Source: DATBGS01 sp036557885 (GTDB lineage: Bacteria > Chloroflexota > Ktedonobacteria > Ktedonobacterales > DATBGS01). From it: a stretch of 24,464 nucleotides of DNA. The stretch covers positions 1 through 24,464 of the forward strand of contig DATBGS010000099.1 in NCBI GenBank assembly GCA_036557885.1, read 5' to 3'. The notes beneath the pieces are model-generated. The model searched no databases and was not told the DNA's origin. It saw nothing but the letters and a program-made list of their open reading frames with translations. Shown piece after piece: positions 8,335 through 15,465 of the stretch. Position numbers and translations under genes: made by a program. How positions within the stretch are numbered: position 1 is the first letter of the stretch; each line of letters starts with the position of its first letter.

Positions 8335-9189
8335 ATGCCCGCTGATAATAATCTCACCTCTCCCTCCAGCCCTCAATCGCTCAATTTTGACCGCGCCGCC
8401 GATGCCTACGACGCCACGCGCGGCTACGCGCCCGATGTGGCCGAGCGCATCGGCGCGGCCATCGTTGAGGCCGCCAACGCCCAACCAGAGACACGCTTTC
8501 TCGAAGTGGGCGTCGGCACCGGGCGGATTGCGCTGCCCATTGCCCGGCGCGGCTATGACTATACCGGCGTTGACATCTCCGAAAAGATGCTGGACCAGCT
8601 TCGGTCCAAGGTGCAGCGGCTCCAGCAAGAGGCAGCCAGCGCGTCTGCTCCTCCGCTGCGCCTGCAACTCGTCACCGCCGATATGAGCGAACTGCCCTTT
8701 CCTGACGCCTCGTTTGATGTCGTCGTAGCTGTCCATGTCTTCCATCTGGTGAGCGCCTGGAAACAGGCGGTAGATGAGGTGCTGCGCGTCCTGAAGCCTG
8801 GCGGCTTCTTTTTGCACTGCTGGGATGAGCACATTGGCGCGGGCGACCACCAGTTGCAGGACCGCTGGGTGGAGTGTGTGCGCGAAGTCGGTGGGGAAGT
8901 GGGCATCCTGGGCGCGCCGCGTCGCTCGCTCGTGAACGATTACGTGCGCGAGCGCGGGCTGGCAGTAGAGACGCTGCGCACCGTCACCTGGACCACCGAG
9001 GAAAGCCCCAAGGACGGCTTTGACTATATCGCCCGGCGCACCTGGTCGCGCACCTGGCTGGTATCGGATGAAGTCTTTGCCGCCTCCATCCGGCGCCTGG
9101 AAAGTTGGGCCATCGCTCACTACGGCCCGCGCTACACCGTCCCGCAGCCCCAGAACCAGCAGTTTATCATCAACCGCGCCCGCCGATAG
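8335..9189 (+). CDS. Class I SAM-dependent methyltransferase (Methyltransf_11 type)
   Basis: This is a 284-residue cytosolic methyltransferase. It begins with the FDRAADAYDATRGYAP segment typical of UbiE/COQ5-like enzymes. Motif I FLEVGVGTGRIA lies at about 55-66, GVDISEKML gives the acidic SAM ribose contact (Asp80), and LPFPDASFDVVVAVHVFH and VLRVLKPGGFFLHCWDE are the usual post-I and strand-5 blocks. The substrate is unknown. The start at 8335 is supported by AGGAG at 8325-8329; the frame is open further upstream to 8200, but that part precedes the ribosome binding site. The next gene begins 19 bases after the stop. Confidence 0.87.
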   Translation: MPADNNLTSPSSPQSLNFDRAADAYDATRGYAPDVAERIGAAIVEAANAQPETRFLEVGVGTGRIALPIARRGYDYTGVDISEKMLDQLRSKVQRLQQEAASASAPPLRLQLVTADMSELPFPDASFDVVVAVHVFHLVSAWKQAVDEVLRVLKPGGFFLHCWDEHIGAGDHQLQDRWVECVREVGGEVGILGAPRRSLVNDYVRERGLAVETLRTVTWTTEESPKDGFDYIARRTWSRTWLVSDEVFAASIRRLESWAIAHYGPRYTVPQPQNQQFIINRARR

Positions 9190-9208
9190 CCTGATCTGGA
9201 GAGAAACC

Positions 9209-9646
9209 ATGAGCAAGCGCAGCACCTTTGCCAACACCTGGGTCAACCAAACCGAACTGGGCAAGCATTTTGGTATAAGCGCCGTTGCCGTTGGCAAAAA
9301 GCTCGCAGAGCTTGGTCTGCGCGGAGCAGACCGCCAGCCAACGGAAAAAGCAGTAGCAGAGGGCTTCTGCCGCTCTACTCCCCTCAAGGACGGGACGCCC
9401 TTTTTTCTGTGGAATAAGAAGAAGGTTTCTGCTTTGCTGCGTTCTTCTGGAGCGCAGCAATTGAGCCAGGAAGATGCCGAGGCATACGAAACCGCCCGCG
9501 AGCTTATCGCCCTGGACAAAGAGGCAAACGAAACGGGCATAGATAAGCTCTTCTACATCTTCCTTGATGAGATTTCAACGAAGGATTACCCTCGCATCAA
9601 TCACTGGCTGGGACAGCTTGGCTCCAAGACCAGGCTGGGAGAGTAA
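9209..9646 (+). CDS. Small protein with N-terminal HTH-like segment
   Basis: This is a 145-residue soluble protein I cannot name. Residues about 10-40 (WVNQTELGKHFGISAVAVGKKLAELGL) have the spacing of a helix-turn-helix, in which the protein seems to choose a target through the ISAVAVGKKL helix. The middle, rich in Arg/Lys, includes GTPFFLWNKKKVSALL. The end is helical and acidic. It resembles DNA-binding proteins of the phage or plasmid accessory type, but this is inference. GGAGAG at 9198-9203 precedes the ATG at 9209, 19 bases after the methyltransferase stop, so it is probably cotranscribed. It converges with the Gfo/Idh/MocA gene, only two bases away. Confidence 0.7.
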   Translation: MSKRSTFANTWVNQTELGKHFGISAVAVGKKLAELGLRGADRQPTEKAVAEGFCRSTPLKDGTPFFLWNKKKVSALLRSSGAQQLSQEDAEAYETARELIALDKEANETGIDKLFYIFLDEISTKDYPRINHWLGQLGSKTRLGE

Positions 9647-9648
9647 GC

Positions 9649-10719
9649 CTACAGCCTGACCCGCCTGCCCTCTTCCGACGAGTGCTGTGCCGCCTCCAGT
9701 ACACGCTGCACCGCCAGCGCGTCAGCAAAGGTGGGCAGCAGGCTTCCCTCGGCAGGGTGCCCGGCGTGAATGGCGGCGGCCAGTTCATCCAGCAATGCCA
9801 CAATCATCCCCTGCTGGCCGGGTTTGCCCCGTAGGGCGGCGATGTAGTTTTCGGGGATTTCTAACTTGCTCAGCGCCTGCTCGCCCGCTTTGGCGCCCCA
9901 CAGTTCGCCGCTAAAGCCTTTGAGCACCAGCGTGCCCTTGCTGCCATACAGTTCAACGCGGCTCTCCCCGGCGCGCGTCACGCCCGAAACCGTCACTACG
10001 CCCAGCGCGCCGCTGGCAAAGCCCAGCGTCACCACAGCGGTATCATCGGCATCCACTGGCACCATGTGCCCAGCCTGCGGTGAAAAGCGCTCTGGCACCA
10101 TCACGCCCAGCCGCGCATCCACGTCGGCAATCTCGCCGCACCAGAGCCGCAGCGCGTCCAGATAGTGCGAGCCAAAGCCCGCCAGCATGCCACCGCCCGC
10201 CTTGCGCTGCGAAAGCCACTTATAGGGAAAGCCATGCGGGTCTGCCAGCATCCCGATCAGCACATCCGCCCGCGCCAGATACATCTGCCCCAGATAGCCC
10301 TCGCGCACAAGCTCAGTCGCGTAGCGCCGCGCCGCCTGAAAACGCAGCTCAAAATCCACCGCGCCAATCTTGCCGGAGCGCTCGGCGGCAGCCGTGAGCG
10401 TCTCAGCCTCGTGCAGGTTGCGCGTAAAGGCCACCTCCACCAGCGCGTGCTTGCCATGCTTGAGCGCGGCCATCACCATTGGGGAATGCTGTTGGGGAGC
10501 GCTGGCAACGCTCACCAGATCAACGTCCTCTCGCTCTACCAGATGCTCGTAGCCCGCAACGGCGCGCGGGATGCCAAACCGGTGCGCCGCTTCCTGGGCG
10601 CGTTCCTGGTGACTGGCAGCAATCGCCACGACTTGATAGGCGTCGTGCGCCTGAAAAGCAGGAATGTGGGTGCCTCCAAAGTTCACCCCGATCACGCCTA
10701 CGCGAATCTTTGCTGCCAT
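9649..10719 (-). CDS. Gfo/Idh/MocA-family oxidoreductase lacking the EKP lysine
   Basis: This is a 356-residue NAD(P)-dependent sugar or inositol dehydrogenase-like protein. The N-terminal Rossmann fold starts with IRVGVIGVNFGGTHIPAF. The family's EKP motif, whose Lys takes part in catalysis, reads EVA at 95-97. The later GSHYLDALRL block (His185, Asp188), which in active members supplies the catalytic His, is kept. The loss of Lys suggests altered chemistry or a non-catalytic role. AGGAGG lies upstream of the ATG at 10719, which is 15 bases after the stop of the extended-SDR gene, so they form an operon and may act on one nucleotide-sugar or related pathway. Confidence 0.87.
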   Translation of the reverse strand: MAAKIRVGVIGVNFGGTHIPAFQAHDAYQVVAIAASHQERAQEAAHRFGIPRAVAGYEHLVEREDVDLVSVASAPQQHSPMVMAALKHGKHALVEVAFTRNLHEAETLTAAAERSGKIGAVDFELRFQAARRYATELVREGYLGQMYLARADVLIGMLADPHGFPYKWLSQRKAGGGMLAGFGSHYLDALRLWCGEIADVDARLGVMVPERFSPQAGHMVPVDADDTAVVTLGFASGALGVVTVSGVTRAGESRVELYGSKGTLVLKGFSGELWGAKAGEQALSKLEIPENYIAALRGKPGQQGMIVALLDELAAAIHAGHPAEGSLLPTFADALAVQRVLEAAQHSSEEGRRVRL

Positions 10720-10734
10720 TGCGCTGCCTCCTCT

Positions 10735-11730
10735 CTATGGCTTTTTGGGCTTCATCCCCAACTCCTGCATCTCGTATTCCAGCGTCTCCGGCAAGCCCTC
10801 CTCCAGCGTGCGCGGCGCGTAGCCCAGTTCGCGCCGGGCTTTCTCGTTCGTGCCCAGATAGCTCACGCCCCCGCCGCTGCGGATACCTTCAGCCGTGTAC
10901 AACTCTGGCAGCGGGAACACGGCGCCAACGGGCGTCATCAAGGCCGCCGTTGCCTTCATCATCCAAACCGGCGGGTGCATCCCAGGCGCCCGCACCCCCG
11001 TAACCTTTTCGGCCAGCGCAAAGGCTTCGATAAAGCTGTACTTTGGCCCGGCAATGATATAGCTTTCGCCCGCTTTGCCTTTCTCCATTGCCAGAATATG
11101 CCCGCGCGCCACATCGTCCACATGCGCCCAGCAATAATTCGTGCCTTTGGGCGTCATGGGCAGCTTCCCGCGTAGATACGCCACAAACGATGTGTGAATG
11201 GCGCTGGCATCCCCTGGCCCATACACCAGCCCCGGCTGCACAATCACCAGCGGCAGCCCGGCCTGCATCATCGGCAGCGCCACCTCGTAATGCGCCTTCC
11301 ATTTCGTTCGGTCATATTCGCTGAGATGGGAACCGGTATGCTTATAGCTCTCATCCACCACCAGCCCCTTCGTATCTGAAAAGACCGCCAGCGTGCTGGT
11401 ATAGACCCCTTTGGCAATGCCAAGCTCCTTCATCATCTCCAGCACATTGCGCGTGCCGCCCACGTTGATCGGCTCGGCCTGGCTCTTGTCCCTGGCGCCA
11501 ATTTTATACCAGGCGGCAATATGAAAGACGCCATCCACGCCCGTCATGGGCGCGCGCAGGCTCTCTTTGTCGGTAATATCGCCCTCATGCACCTTTACAC
11601 CCAATGCCACCAACTCCTGCGCTTTGGATGGTGTGCGCGCCAGCGTGACGACCTCATGCCCCGCCTCAAGCAGTTGCCGCGCCACGCGCCCGCCAATAAA
11701 GCCTGTCGCGCCAGTCACAAAATATTTCAT
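10735..11730 (-). CDS. NAD-dependent epimerase/dehydratase (extended SDR)
   Basis: This is a 331-residue extended short-chain dehydrogenase. TGATGFIGG at 6-14 binds NAD(P). The ARTPSKAQEL region after strand 2 suggests NADP preference, and the active site shows Ser112/Thr113 with Tyr139 and Lys143 (YDRTK). The C-terminal part carries substrate-binding elements (IVQPGLVYGPGD, then ELGYAPRTLEEGL). Relatives include dihydroflavonol-4-reductase-like and nucleoside-diphosphate-sugar epimerases; which substrate applies is not visible. An AAGGGGG sequence lies eight bases before the ATG. It is the first gene of a two-gene unit with the Gfo/Idh/MocA enzyme. Confidence 0.88.
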   Translation of the reverse strand: MKYFVTGATGFIGGRVARQLLEAGHEVVTLARTPSKAQELVALGVKVHEGDITDKESLRAPMTGVDGVFHIAAWYKIGARDKSQAEPINVGGTRNVLEMMKELGIAKGVYTSTLAVFSDTKGLVVDESYKHTGSHLSEYDRTKWKAHYEVALPMMQAGLPLVIVQPGLVYGPGDASAIHTSFVAYLRGKLPMTPKGTNYCWAHVDDVARGHILAMEKGKAGESYIIAGPKYSFIEAFALAEKVTGVRAPGMHPPVWMMKATAALMTPVGAVFPLPELYTAEGIRSGGGVSYLGTNEKARRELGYAPRTLEEGLPETLEYEMQELGMKPKKP

Positions 11731-11747
11731 TTTGTTTCCCCCTTTTC

Positions 11748-12056
11748 TTACGGTAGAGGCTCCATTTCTACATGATCTGGGTAGAGGGTTGTGAAAAAGT
11801 TATGGAGCGGCTCGCCGTGATCTTGGAGCGTTTGAAGAATTGACACTCCCCCGGATAAATCCAGGGGGATTCTTCGTTCATCCAGCCCGCTTGCGACGTG
11901 CTCTGGCGAACACGTTCGTAGAGGCGGTCTGTCCCGAAGCGTTCTGCTCTGGCGTACCAGAACCCGTTCCCGCTTGCCCAGCGGTACGGCTGTGCCCTGC
12001 GCTCGCAGGCGCGCAACCGCCAGGCGCGTTATATTCTCGTCAGCGACGATCTTCAT
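11748..12056 (-). pseudogene. DUF5615 (PIN-like) toxin gene with replaced middle
   Basis: The first 21 residues (MKIVADENITRLAVARLRAQ and one Gly) are a clear DUF5615 start, including the conserved Asp-Glu-Asn of its PIN-like active site. The last 30 residues, ending TTLYPDHVEMEPLP, match the family's C-terminus. Between them, the expected roughly 55 residues (with the FDKDFGEL-type acidic motif) are missing and replaced by Arg-rich sequence that belongs to a mobile-element end (11840 to about 11990). The chimeric frame remains open for 102 codons, but the protein lacks half the active site and is probably inactive. It overlaps the DUF433 gene by ATGA, the usual toxin-antitoxin arrangement for this pair. 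Confidence 0.6.
11840..11990 (-). mobile_element. IS200/IS605-type right end with TnpB omegaRNA-like scaffold, no transposase
   Basis: Read on the minus strand, the segment ends with GAATC, a stem-loop (CCCCCTGGAT pairing with ATCCGGGGG, 11848-11868) and GTGTCAA, ending at 11840. This order (GAATC, terminal hairpin, TCAA end) is the known 3' end of the omegaRNA scaffold at the right end of IS200/IS605-family TnpB elements, for example ISDra2. Upstream of it, CGGGACAGACCGCCTCTACG also resembles the conserved inner omegaRNA region. No tnpA or tnpB is present and no left end was found. Native DUF5615 codons resume right after TCAA. The left boundary near 11990 is approximate. Confidence 0.55.
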
Positions 12057-12469
12057 ACTGTAGCCTGGCTGCTTGATGTCGTGTCTTTTGCCTGGGCCAG
12101 CAACTCAACAATATATTTGAGTGCAGCCTGGACCTGTTCGCGGGTCAGGTCGTGCTGCTCCATGATGTCATCTATGGTCATCCCTGCGCCCAATTCCTCA
12201 ATAATCAATTCAACAGCGATGCGTGTCCCTGCAATTACCGGTTTGCCGAATGCAACCTCAGGGTTTGAGATGATCTTGGGTTCGTTCATCGGGTATCTGC
12301 CACCTTCCTGTAGCCAGGCATTGAAGACAGCCTCATCTGTTCGCCAGAGCCGACCAACTTTACGTGCCGGAATTTCTCCTCGCTTCATCATCCGGCGCAC
12401 CACTTCAGGGTGCAGACGCAGTGTCTCTGCGATGTCTTCTGGAGTCAGGGTTTTACGTCGCTCGCTCAT
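12053..12469 (-). CDS. HTH-DUF433 fusion, antitoxin-like
   Basis: This is a 138-residue protein in two parts. Residues 1-57 form an excisionase/MerR-like helix-turn-helix (LTPEDIAETLRLHPEVVRRM, then ARKVGRLWRTDEAVFNAWLQ). Residues 61-125 are a full DUF433 domain (IISNPEVAFGKPVIAGTRIA, followed by GMTIDDIMEQHDLTREQVQAAL), itself a winged-helix-like fold. DUF433 proteins are usual partners of DUF5615 toxins. The fusion probably binds DNA to repress its own operon. The stop overlaps the DUF5615 start in ATGA, indicating translational coupling. Since the toxin gene is damaged, this may be an orphan antitoxin. GAGGGA precedes the ATG. Confidence 0.8.
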   Translation of the reverse strand: MSERRKTLTPEDIAETLRLHPEVVRRMMKRGEIPARKVGRLWRTDEAVFNAWLQEGGRYPMNEPKIISNPEVAFGKPVIAGTRIAVELIIEELGAGMTIDDIMEQHDLTREQVQAALKYIVELLAQAKDTTSSSQATV

Positions 12470-12490
12470 TTCTTCTTGTCCCTCTGCCCC

Positions 12491-12520
12491 ATCTTATCCT
12501 ACCCTATCATATTCTGTCAA
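12491..12520 (-). promoter_or_regulatory. Promoter for the HTH-DUF433 gene
   Basis: On the minus strand a perfect -35 TTGACA (12515-12520) and a -10 TAAGAT (12491-12496) are 18 bases apart. The leader to the ATG at 12469 would be about 15 bases, so the element is close to the gene and could be controlled by the encoded HTH protein. Confidence 0.6.
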
Positions 12521-12549
12521 ATTACACGCTGTGCAGCATCGGCAACCGT

Positions 12550-12578
12550 TTGCCCTGGCTGCCGGAGTGAGGCATAAT
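12550..12578 (+). promoter_or_regulatory. Promoter for the small membrane protein gene
   Basis: TTGCCC at 12550-12555 and CATAAT at 12573-12578 are 17 bases apart. The transcript start would be near 12585, about 33 bases before the TTG start at 12618. Confidence 0.5.
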
Positions 12579-12617
12579 GGATAGGGATACAATGAGTTGC
12601 TGAAAGGAGAGCATGCC

Positions 12618-12995
12618 TTGGAAGAAATCTTTGGAGAAGCGCTCATAGAGCTTGTCTGTGGGTTCATCGGGTGGCTCATTAAGAGGCTGTTTCTGGGCTT
12701 TTGGTGGCTTTTGAAGGCAGTGGTTCTTGGCCCCCGGCGGCTTATTTGCGCAATGATTGGAGGAAGAGGGGATGATCAAGCCAGCTTGCTACCAGCAATG
12801 AGTGATCAGTCTATCAGGCAACCGTTCGAGCCAGTTCAGGAGCAGCGCCGAGCCAGACGGCAAATCATTCCTCATAAAGCCAGGCTCCATCGCCAGTCTG
12901 GAGCCTTCAGGATAGCGCGGCAGGAGCCAGGAGAAACTGTGGGCCAAGAGCAGATACTATCCGCTCTTGGCCCGACTGAGAGGCTGATGGATTAG
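12618..12995 (+). CDS. Small membrane-associated protein of unknown function
   Basis: This is a 125-residue protein I do not recognise. It starts with an amphipathic segment (EEIFGEALIELVCGFIGWLI), then a Trp/Leu-rich hydrophobic helix (RLFLGFWWLLKAVVLG), and ends with a long polar, Arg/Gln-rich tail. The TTG at 12618 is chosen because AAGGAG (12604-12609) lies eight bases upstream; an ATG at 12613 is in another frame and stops after 11 codons. The last 55 codons overlap a strong palindrome (12941-12973), so the true 3' limit of the functional part may be earlier. It converges with the EtfD-like gene and overlaps its stop by four bases. Confidence 0.5.
   Translation: MEEIFGEALIELVCGFIGWLIKRLFLGFWWLLKAVVLGPRRLICAMIGGRGDDQASLLPAMSDQSIRQPFEPVQEQRRARRQIIPHKARLHRQSGAFRIARQEPGETVGQEQILSALGPTERLMD
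12941..12973. terminator. Long palindrome, candidate bidirectional terminator
   Basis: Two 16-base arms, GGGCCAAGAGCAGATA (12941-12956) and TATCCGCTCTTGGCCC (12958-12973), form an inverted repeat with one mismatch around a single base. It lies just past the stop of the minus-strand EtfD-like gene and inside the end of the plus-strand small gene. No long T-run follows on either strand, so termination would be imperfect or depend on another factor. Confidence 0.4.
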
Positions 12996-15181
12996 GATGC
13001 AGTTGTGCTTGGCGCCTTCTCCAGCGCCTCCGCCAGAATCTCCGCGATGTCCAGCACCTTGAAGCGCTCCTCCGCCTCCACGCCCTTAATGCCGTCCTCA
13101 AACATGGTGATGCAGAAGGGGCAGCCCGCCGCCAGCGTATCCGCGCCCGTCTCCAGCGCCTCCTGCACGCGCGTCTGATTGATGCGCTTGCCCACCTTCT
13201 CTTCCATCCAGGCGCGCCCGCCGCCGCCGCCACAGCAGAAACTCTTGTTGCGGTTGCGGCGCATCTCGTTCACACCGCTGCTGTTGATCACATTTAGCAC
13301 CTTGCGTGGCTCGTCGTAAACATCATTCCAGCGCCCCAGGAAGCATGGGTCGTGGTAGGTCAGCTTGCGCGTATCAAAGCCTGCGGGCAGCTTGAGCTTG
13401 CCTTCGCTCATCAGCCGGTCAATAAAGACCGTGTGGTGGATGATCTCGAAGTTTCCGCCAAGCTGCGGGTACTCGTTGGCAATGGTGTTGAAGCAGTGTG
13501 GGCAGGCCGTGATGATCGTGCGATGCTTGGATGGCACCGCCACCGCCGTCCCTGCTGCACCATTGGTACTGCTGGTTGTCGCGTCGTTCGCAGAGGCATG
13601 TCCGTTGCTGGCGGCGCTGGCGCCATTCGCGGCAGCCCGCGTGTTAAAGCCGTAGCCGTTCAGCACCTCGATATTTTGCTGCGCCAGCATCTGCCACAGA
13701 TATTCCTGCCCGATGCGCCGCGCCGGGTCGCCGGTGCAGCTTTCCTCTGGCCCCAGGATGCCAAACTTCACGTCTGCCGCCTTCAACACCTTGGCGAGCG
13801 CCGTCGCCACGCGCTGATTGCGCTTATCAAACGACGCCATGCAGCCCACCCAATACAGCACCTCCACCTCCGGGTCTTCGGCCAGCGTGGGGATGCCCAG
13901 GCCCGCCGCCCACTCTGCGCGGGCGTCGTTGCGCTGCTCCCAGGGATTCTGGTTGCGCTCCAGATTGTTAAAGAGCGAGGTCACTTCGGTTGGGAAGCTG
14001 CTCTCTTCCATCACCAGATAGCGGCGCATATCGTCAATTTTGGTGACATGCTCGATATTCACCGGGCAAATCTCCACGCACGCGCCGCAGTTGGTGCAGG
14101 CCCACAGCGATTCCTCTTTAATCACCCCGCCGACCATTGGCTCGTGCTCGGCTTCTTCTTTGGGCGCTGCCCTGGAAACCGGCAGCAGCTTCAGCTTGCC
14201 CAGCGGCGCCAACTTCTCTGGCAGCATCGGCGCCTTGTCCGAGGTCATCATCACCTCGCGCACGCCGGTAATAATCTCCTTGGGCCAGAGCGGTTTCTCC
14301 GTTGCCAGCGCCGGGCAGACTGTGTTGCAGCGCCCGCATTCGGTGCAGGCGTAGCCATCCAGCAGTTGCTTCCAGGTGAACTGCTCAAACGTCTTGACGC
14401 CGTAATCCTCGCGCTCCTCAATGTTGGGAATGATGGGCAGCGCCGCCTTGTGCCCATAGTTCTTAAAGAAGACGTTGAAGGGTGTCGCCATCAGGTGCAG
14501 ATGCTTGGAGACGGGCAGATAGCACAGGAAGAAGAAGACGGTCAGCACATGAATCCAATAGAAGATATGCGCCCAGACCTGCGCCGCGCCCAGGCTCATT
14601 CCCGCCGTCGCGCCGCTGGCCCAGGTGCCAAACAGCGTTTGCTCTGTGCCCTCACTAGCGCGGGGAAGAAAGACATCATACGCCGATACCGCCGCCAGAA
14701 TCACCGTAATCAGCCCCAGGATGATCGCGCCATCCTTCCAGCTATGCAACTGGCTATCAAGCTGCTTAGGGCGCACAAGAAAGCGGCGAATGGAGAAAAC
14801 GACGACAGCGATAAAGACCAGCAGCGAAAAGGCATCTACAAAGGCGCTAAAGATGAAGCTGTGCCCCAGCAGCGGAATCGCTCCGCCAAACGCGCCCAGC
14901 CAGAGGTTGAGCGTGCCCAGCGAGATGATAATAAAGCCCCAGAAGGTGAAGAAGTGAGCAACACCCGGAATCGGGTCGCGCAGCACGCCGCGCTGCCCCA
15001 GCACCATCGAGACAAAATGGCCGACGCGCCTGGGCATCTGGTCAAAGCGGTTTTCTGGCCGCCCGGAGAGCATCAGGCGCAGCAGGCGGCGCACCTCCAA
15101 CCCAAAGATCACAAACGCGCCAACCATCACAATCGCAAAGATGATCGTTCCAGCTAGCCCACCAGCGGGAGAAAAGTTCAT
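12992..15181 (-). CDS. EtfD-like membrane (Fe-S) oxidoreductase (NarI-type membrane part plus HdrD-type part)
   Basis: This is a 729-residue fusion. Residues 1-240 contain about five to six membrane helices with conserved His (for example VAHFFTFWG and HIFYWIHVL), like the haem-b-binding NarI or HdrE family. Two [4Fe-4S] clusters follow: C279-C282-C285-C289 and C362-C365-C368-C372. Two CCG cysteine-rich domains lie at about 440-565 (C447, C482, C560-P-H-C563) and 605-695 (C613, C649-C650, C687-x2-C690). This layout is that of membrane HdrD-like proteins such as mycobacterial EtfD, which pass electrons from electron-transfer flavoprotein to menaquinone during fatty acid oxidation. Residues 515-550, between two Cys of the first CCG domain, are a low-complexity Ala/Asn/Ser/Thr insert. 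No etfAB gene is in the window. AAAGGAG precedes the ATG. Confidence 0.85.
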   Translation of the reverse strand: MNFSPAGGLAGTIIFAIVMVGAFVIFGLEVRRLLRLMLSGRPENRFDQMPRRVGHFVSMVLGQRGVLRDPIPGVAHFFTFWGFIIISLGTLNLWLGAFGGAIPLLGHSFIFSAFVDAFSLLVFIAVVVFSIRRFLVRPKQLDSQLHSWKDGAIILGLITVILAAVSAYDVFLPRASEGTEQTLFGTWASGATAGMSLGAAQVWAHIFYWIHVLTVFFFLCYLPVSKHLHLMATPFNVFFKNYGHKAALPIIPNIEEREDYGVKTFEQFTWKQLLDGYACTECGRCNTVCPALATEKPLWPKEIITGVREVMMTSDKAPMLPEKLAPLGKLKLLPVSRAAPKEEAEHEPMVGGVIKEESLWACTNCGACVEICPVNIEHVTKIDDMRRYLVMEESSFPTEVTSLFNNLERNQNPWEQRNDARAEWAAGLGIPTLAEDPEVEVLYWVGCMASFDKRNQRVATALAKVLKAADVKFGILGPEESCTGDPARRIGQEYLWQMLAQQNIEVLNGYGFNTRAAANGASAASNGHASANDATTSSTNGAAGTAVAVPSKHRTIITACPHCFNTIANEYPQLGGNFEIIHHTVFIDRLMSEGKLKLPAGFDTRKLTYHDPCFLGRWNDVYDEPRKVLNVINSSGVNEMRRNRNKSFCCGGGGGRAWMEEKVGKRINQTRVQEALETGADTLAAGCPFCITMFEDGIKGVEAEERFKVLDIAEILAEALEKAPSTTAS

Positions 15182-15465
15182 ACCAGCTTCTCCTTTATAT
15201 CAGGCGCGTGACTTATACTTTATTCGCCAAAAAACGTTGCCCGCCATGTGGCCGATAGAGTAGTATGGGGAAAGCCGCGAAGTGGCGAGGCGAACGCCGT
15301 TGTTGCCCCTTAACTACGCTCATTCTAGCGCCACGCTTTGGGGCGTGTCAATGTTGCTGGCTGACAACTTTTGGCCGAGAAAGAGCACCTGCATGGAAGA
15401 GGAACCACGCCTCTGGCGGCTCAGAGATCACTATGCACTTCTGGCAGCCAGGATGAGAGAGGCGA
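15182..15465. other. Intergenic region without a convincing gene
   Basis: This 284-base gap separates the EtfD-like gene from threonine dehydratase, both on the minus strand. It contains a possible minus-strand -10 (TATAAG) near 15215, with no good -35. Small imperfect hairpins near 15335 and 15440 could be transcript ends for the dehydratase gene. Short open frames on the plus strand lack ribosome binding sites and are not credited. Confidence 0.4.

Noticed and set aside
8323..9540. A 405-codon open frame on the minus strand across the second methyltransferase
   Set aside because: It opposes two genes with good starts, lacks family features and has no ribosome binding site.
11768..12016. 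An 82-codon minus-strand frame in the DUF433/DUF5615 locus
   Set aside because: It is another frame through the mobile-element remnant and has no start signal or homology.
13352..15157. A 601-codon open frame on the plus strand across the EtfD-like gene
   Set aside because: It is antisense to a gene with clear cofactor motifs and has an Arg/His/Gln-rich composition typical of GC-rich shadow frames.
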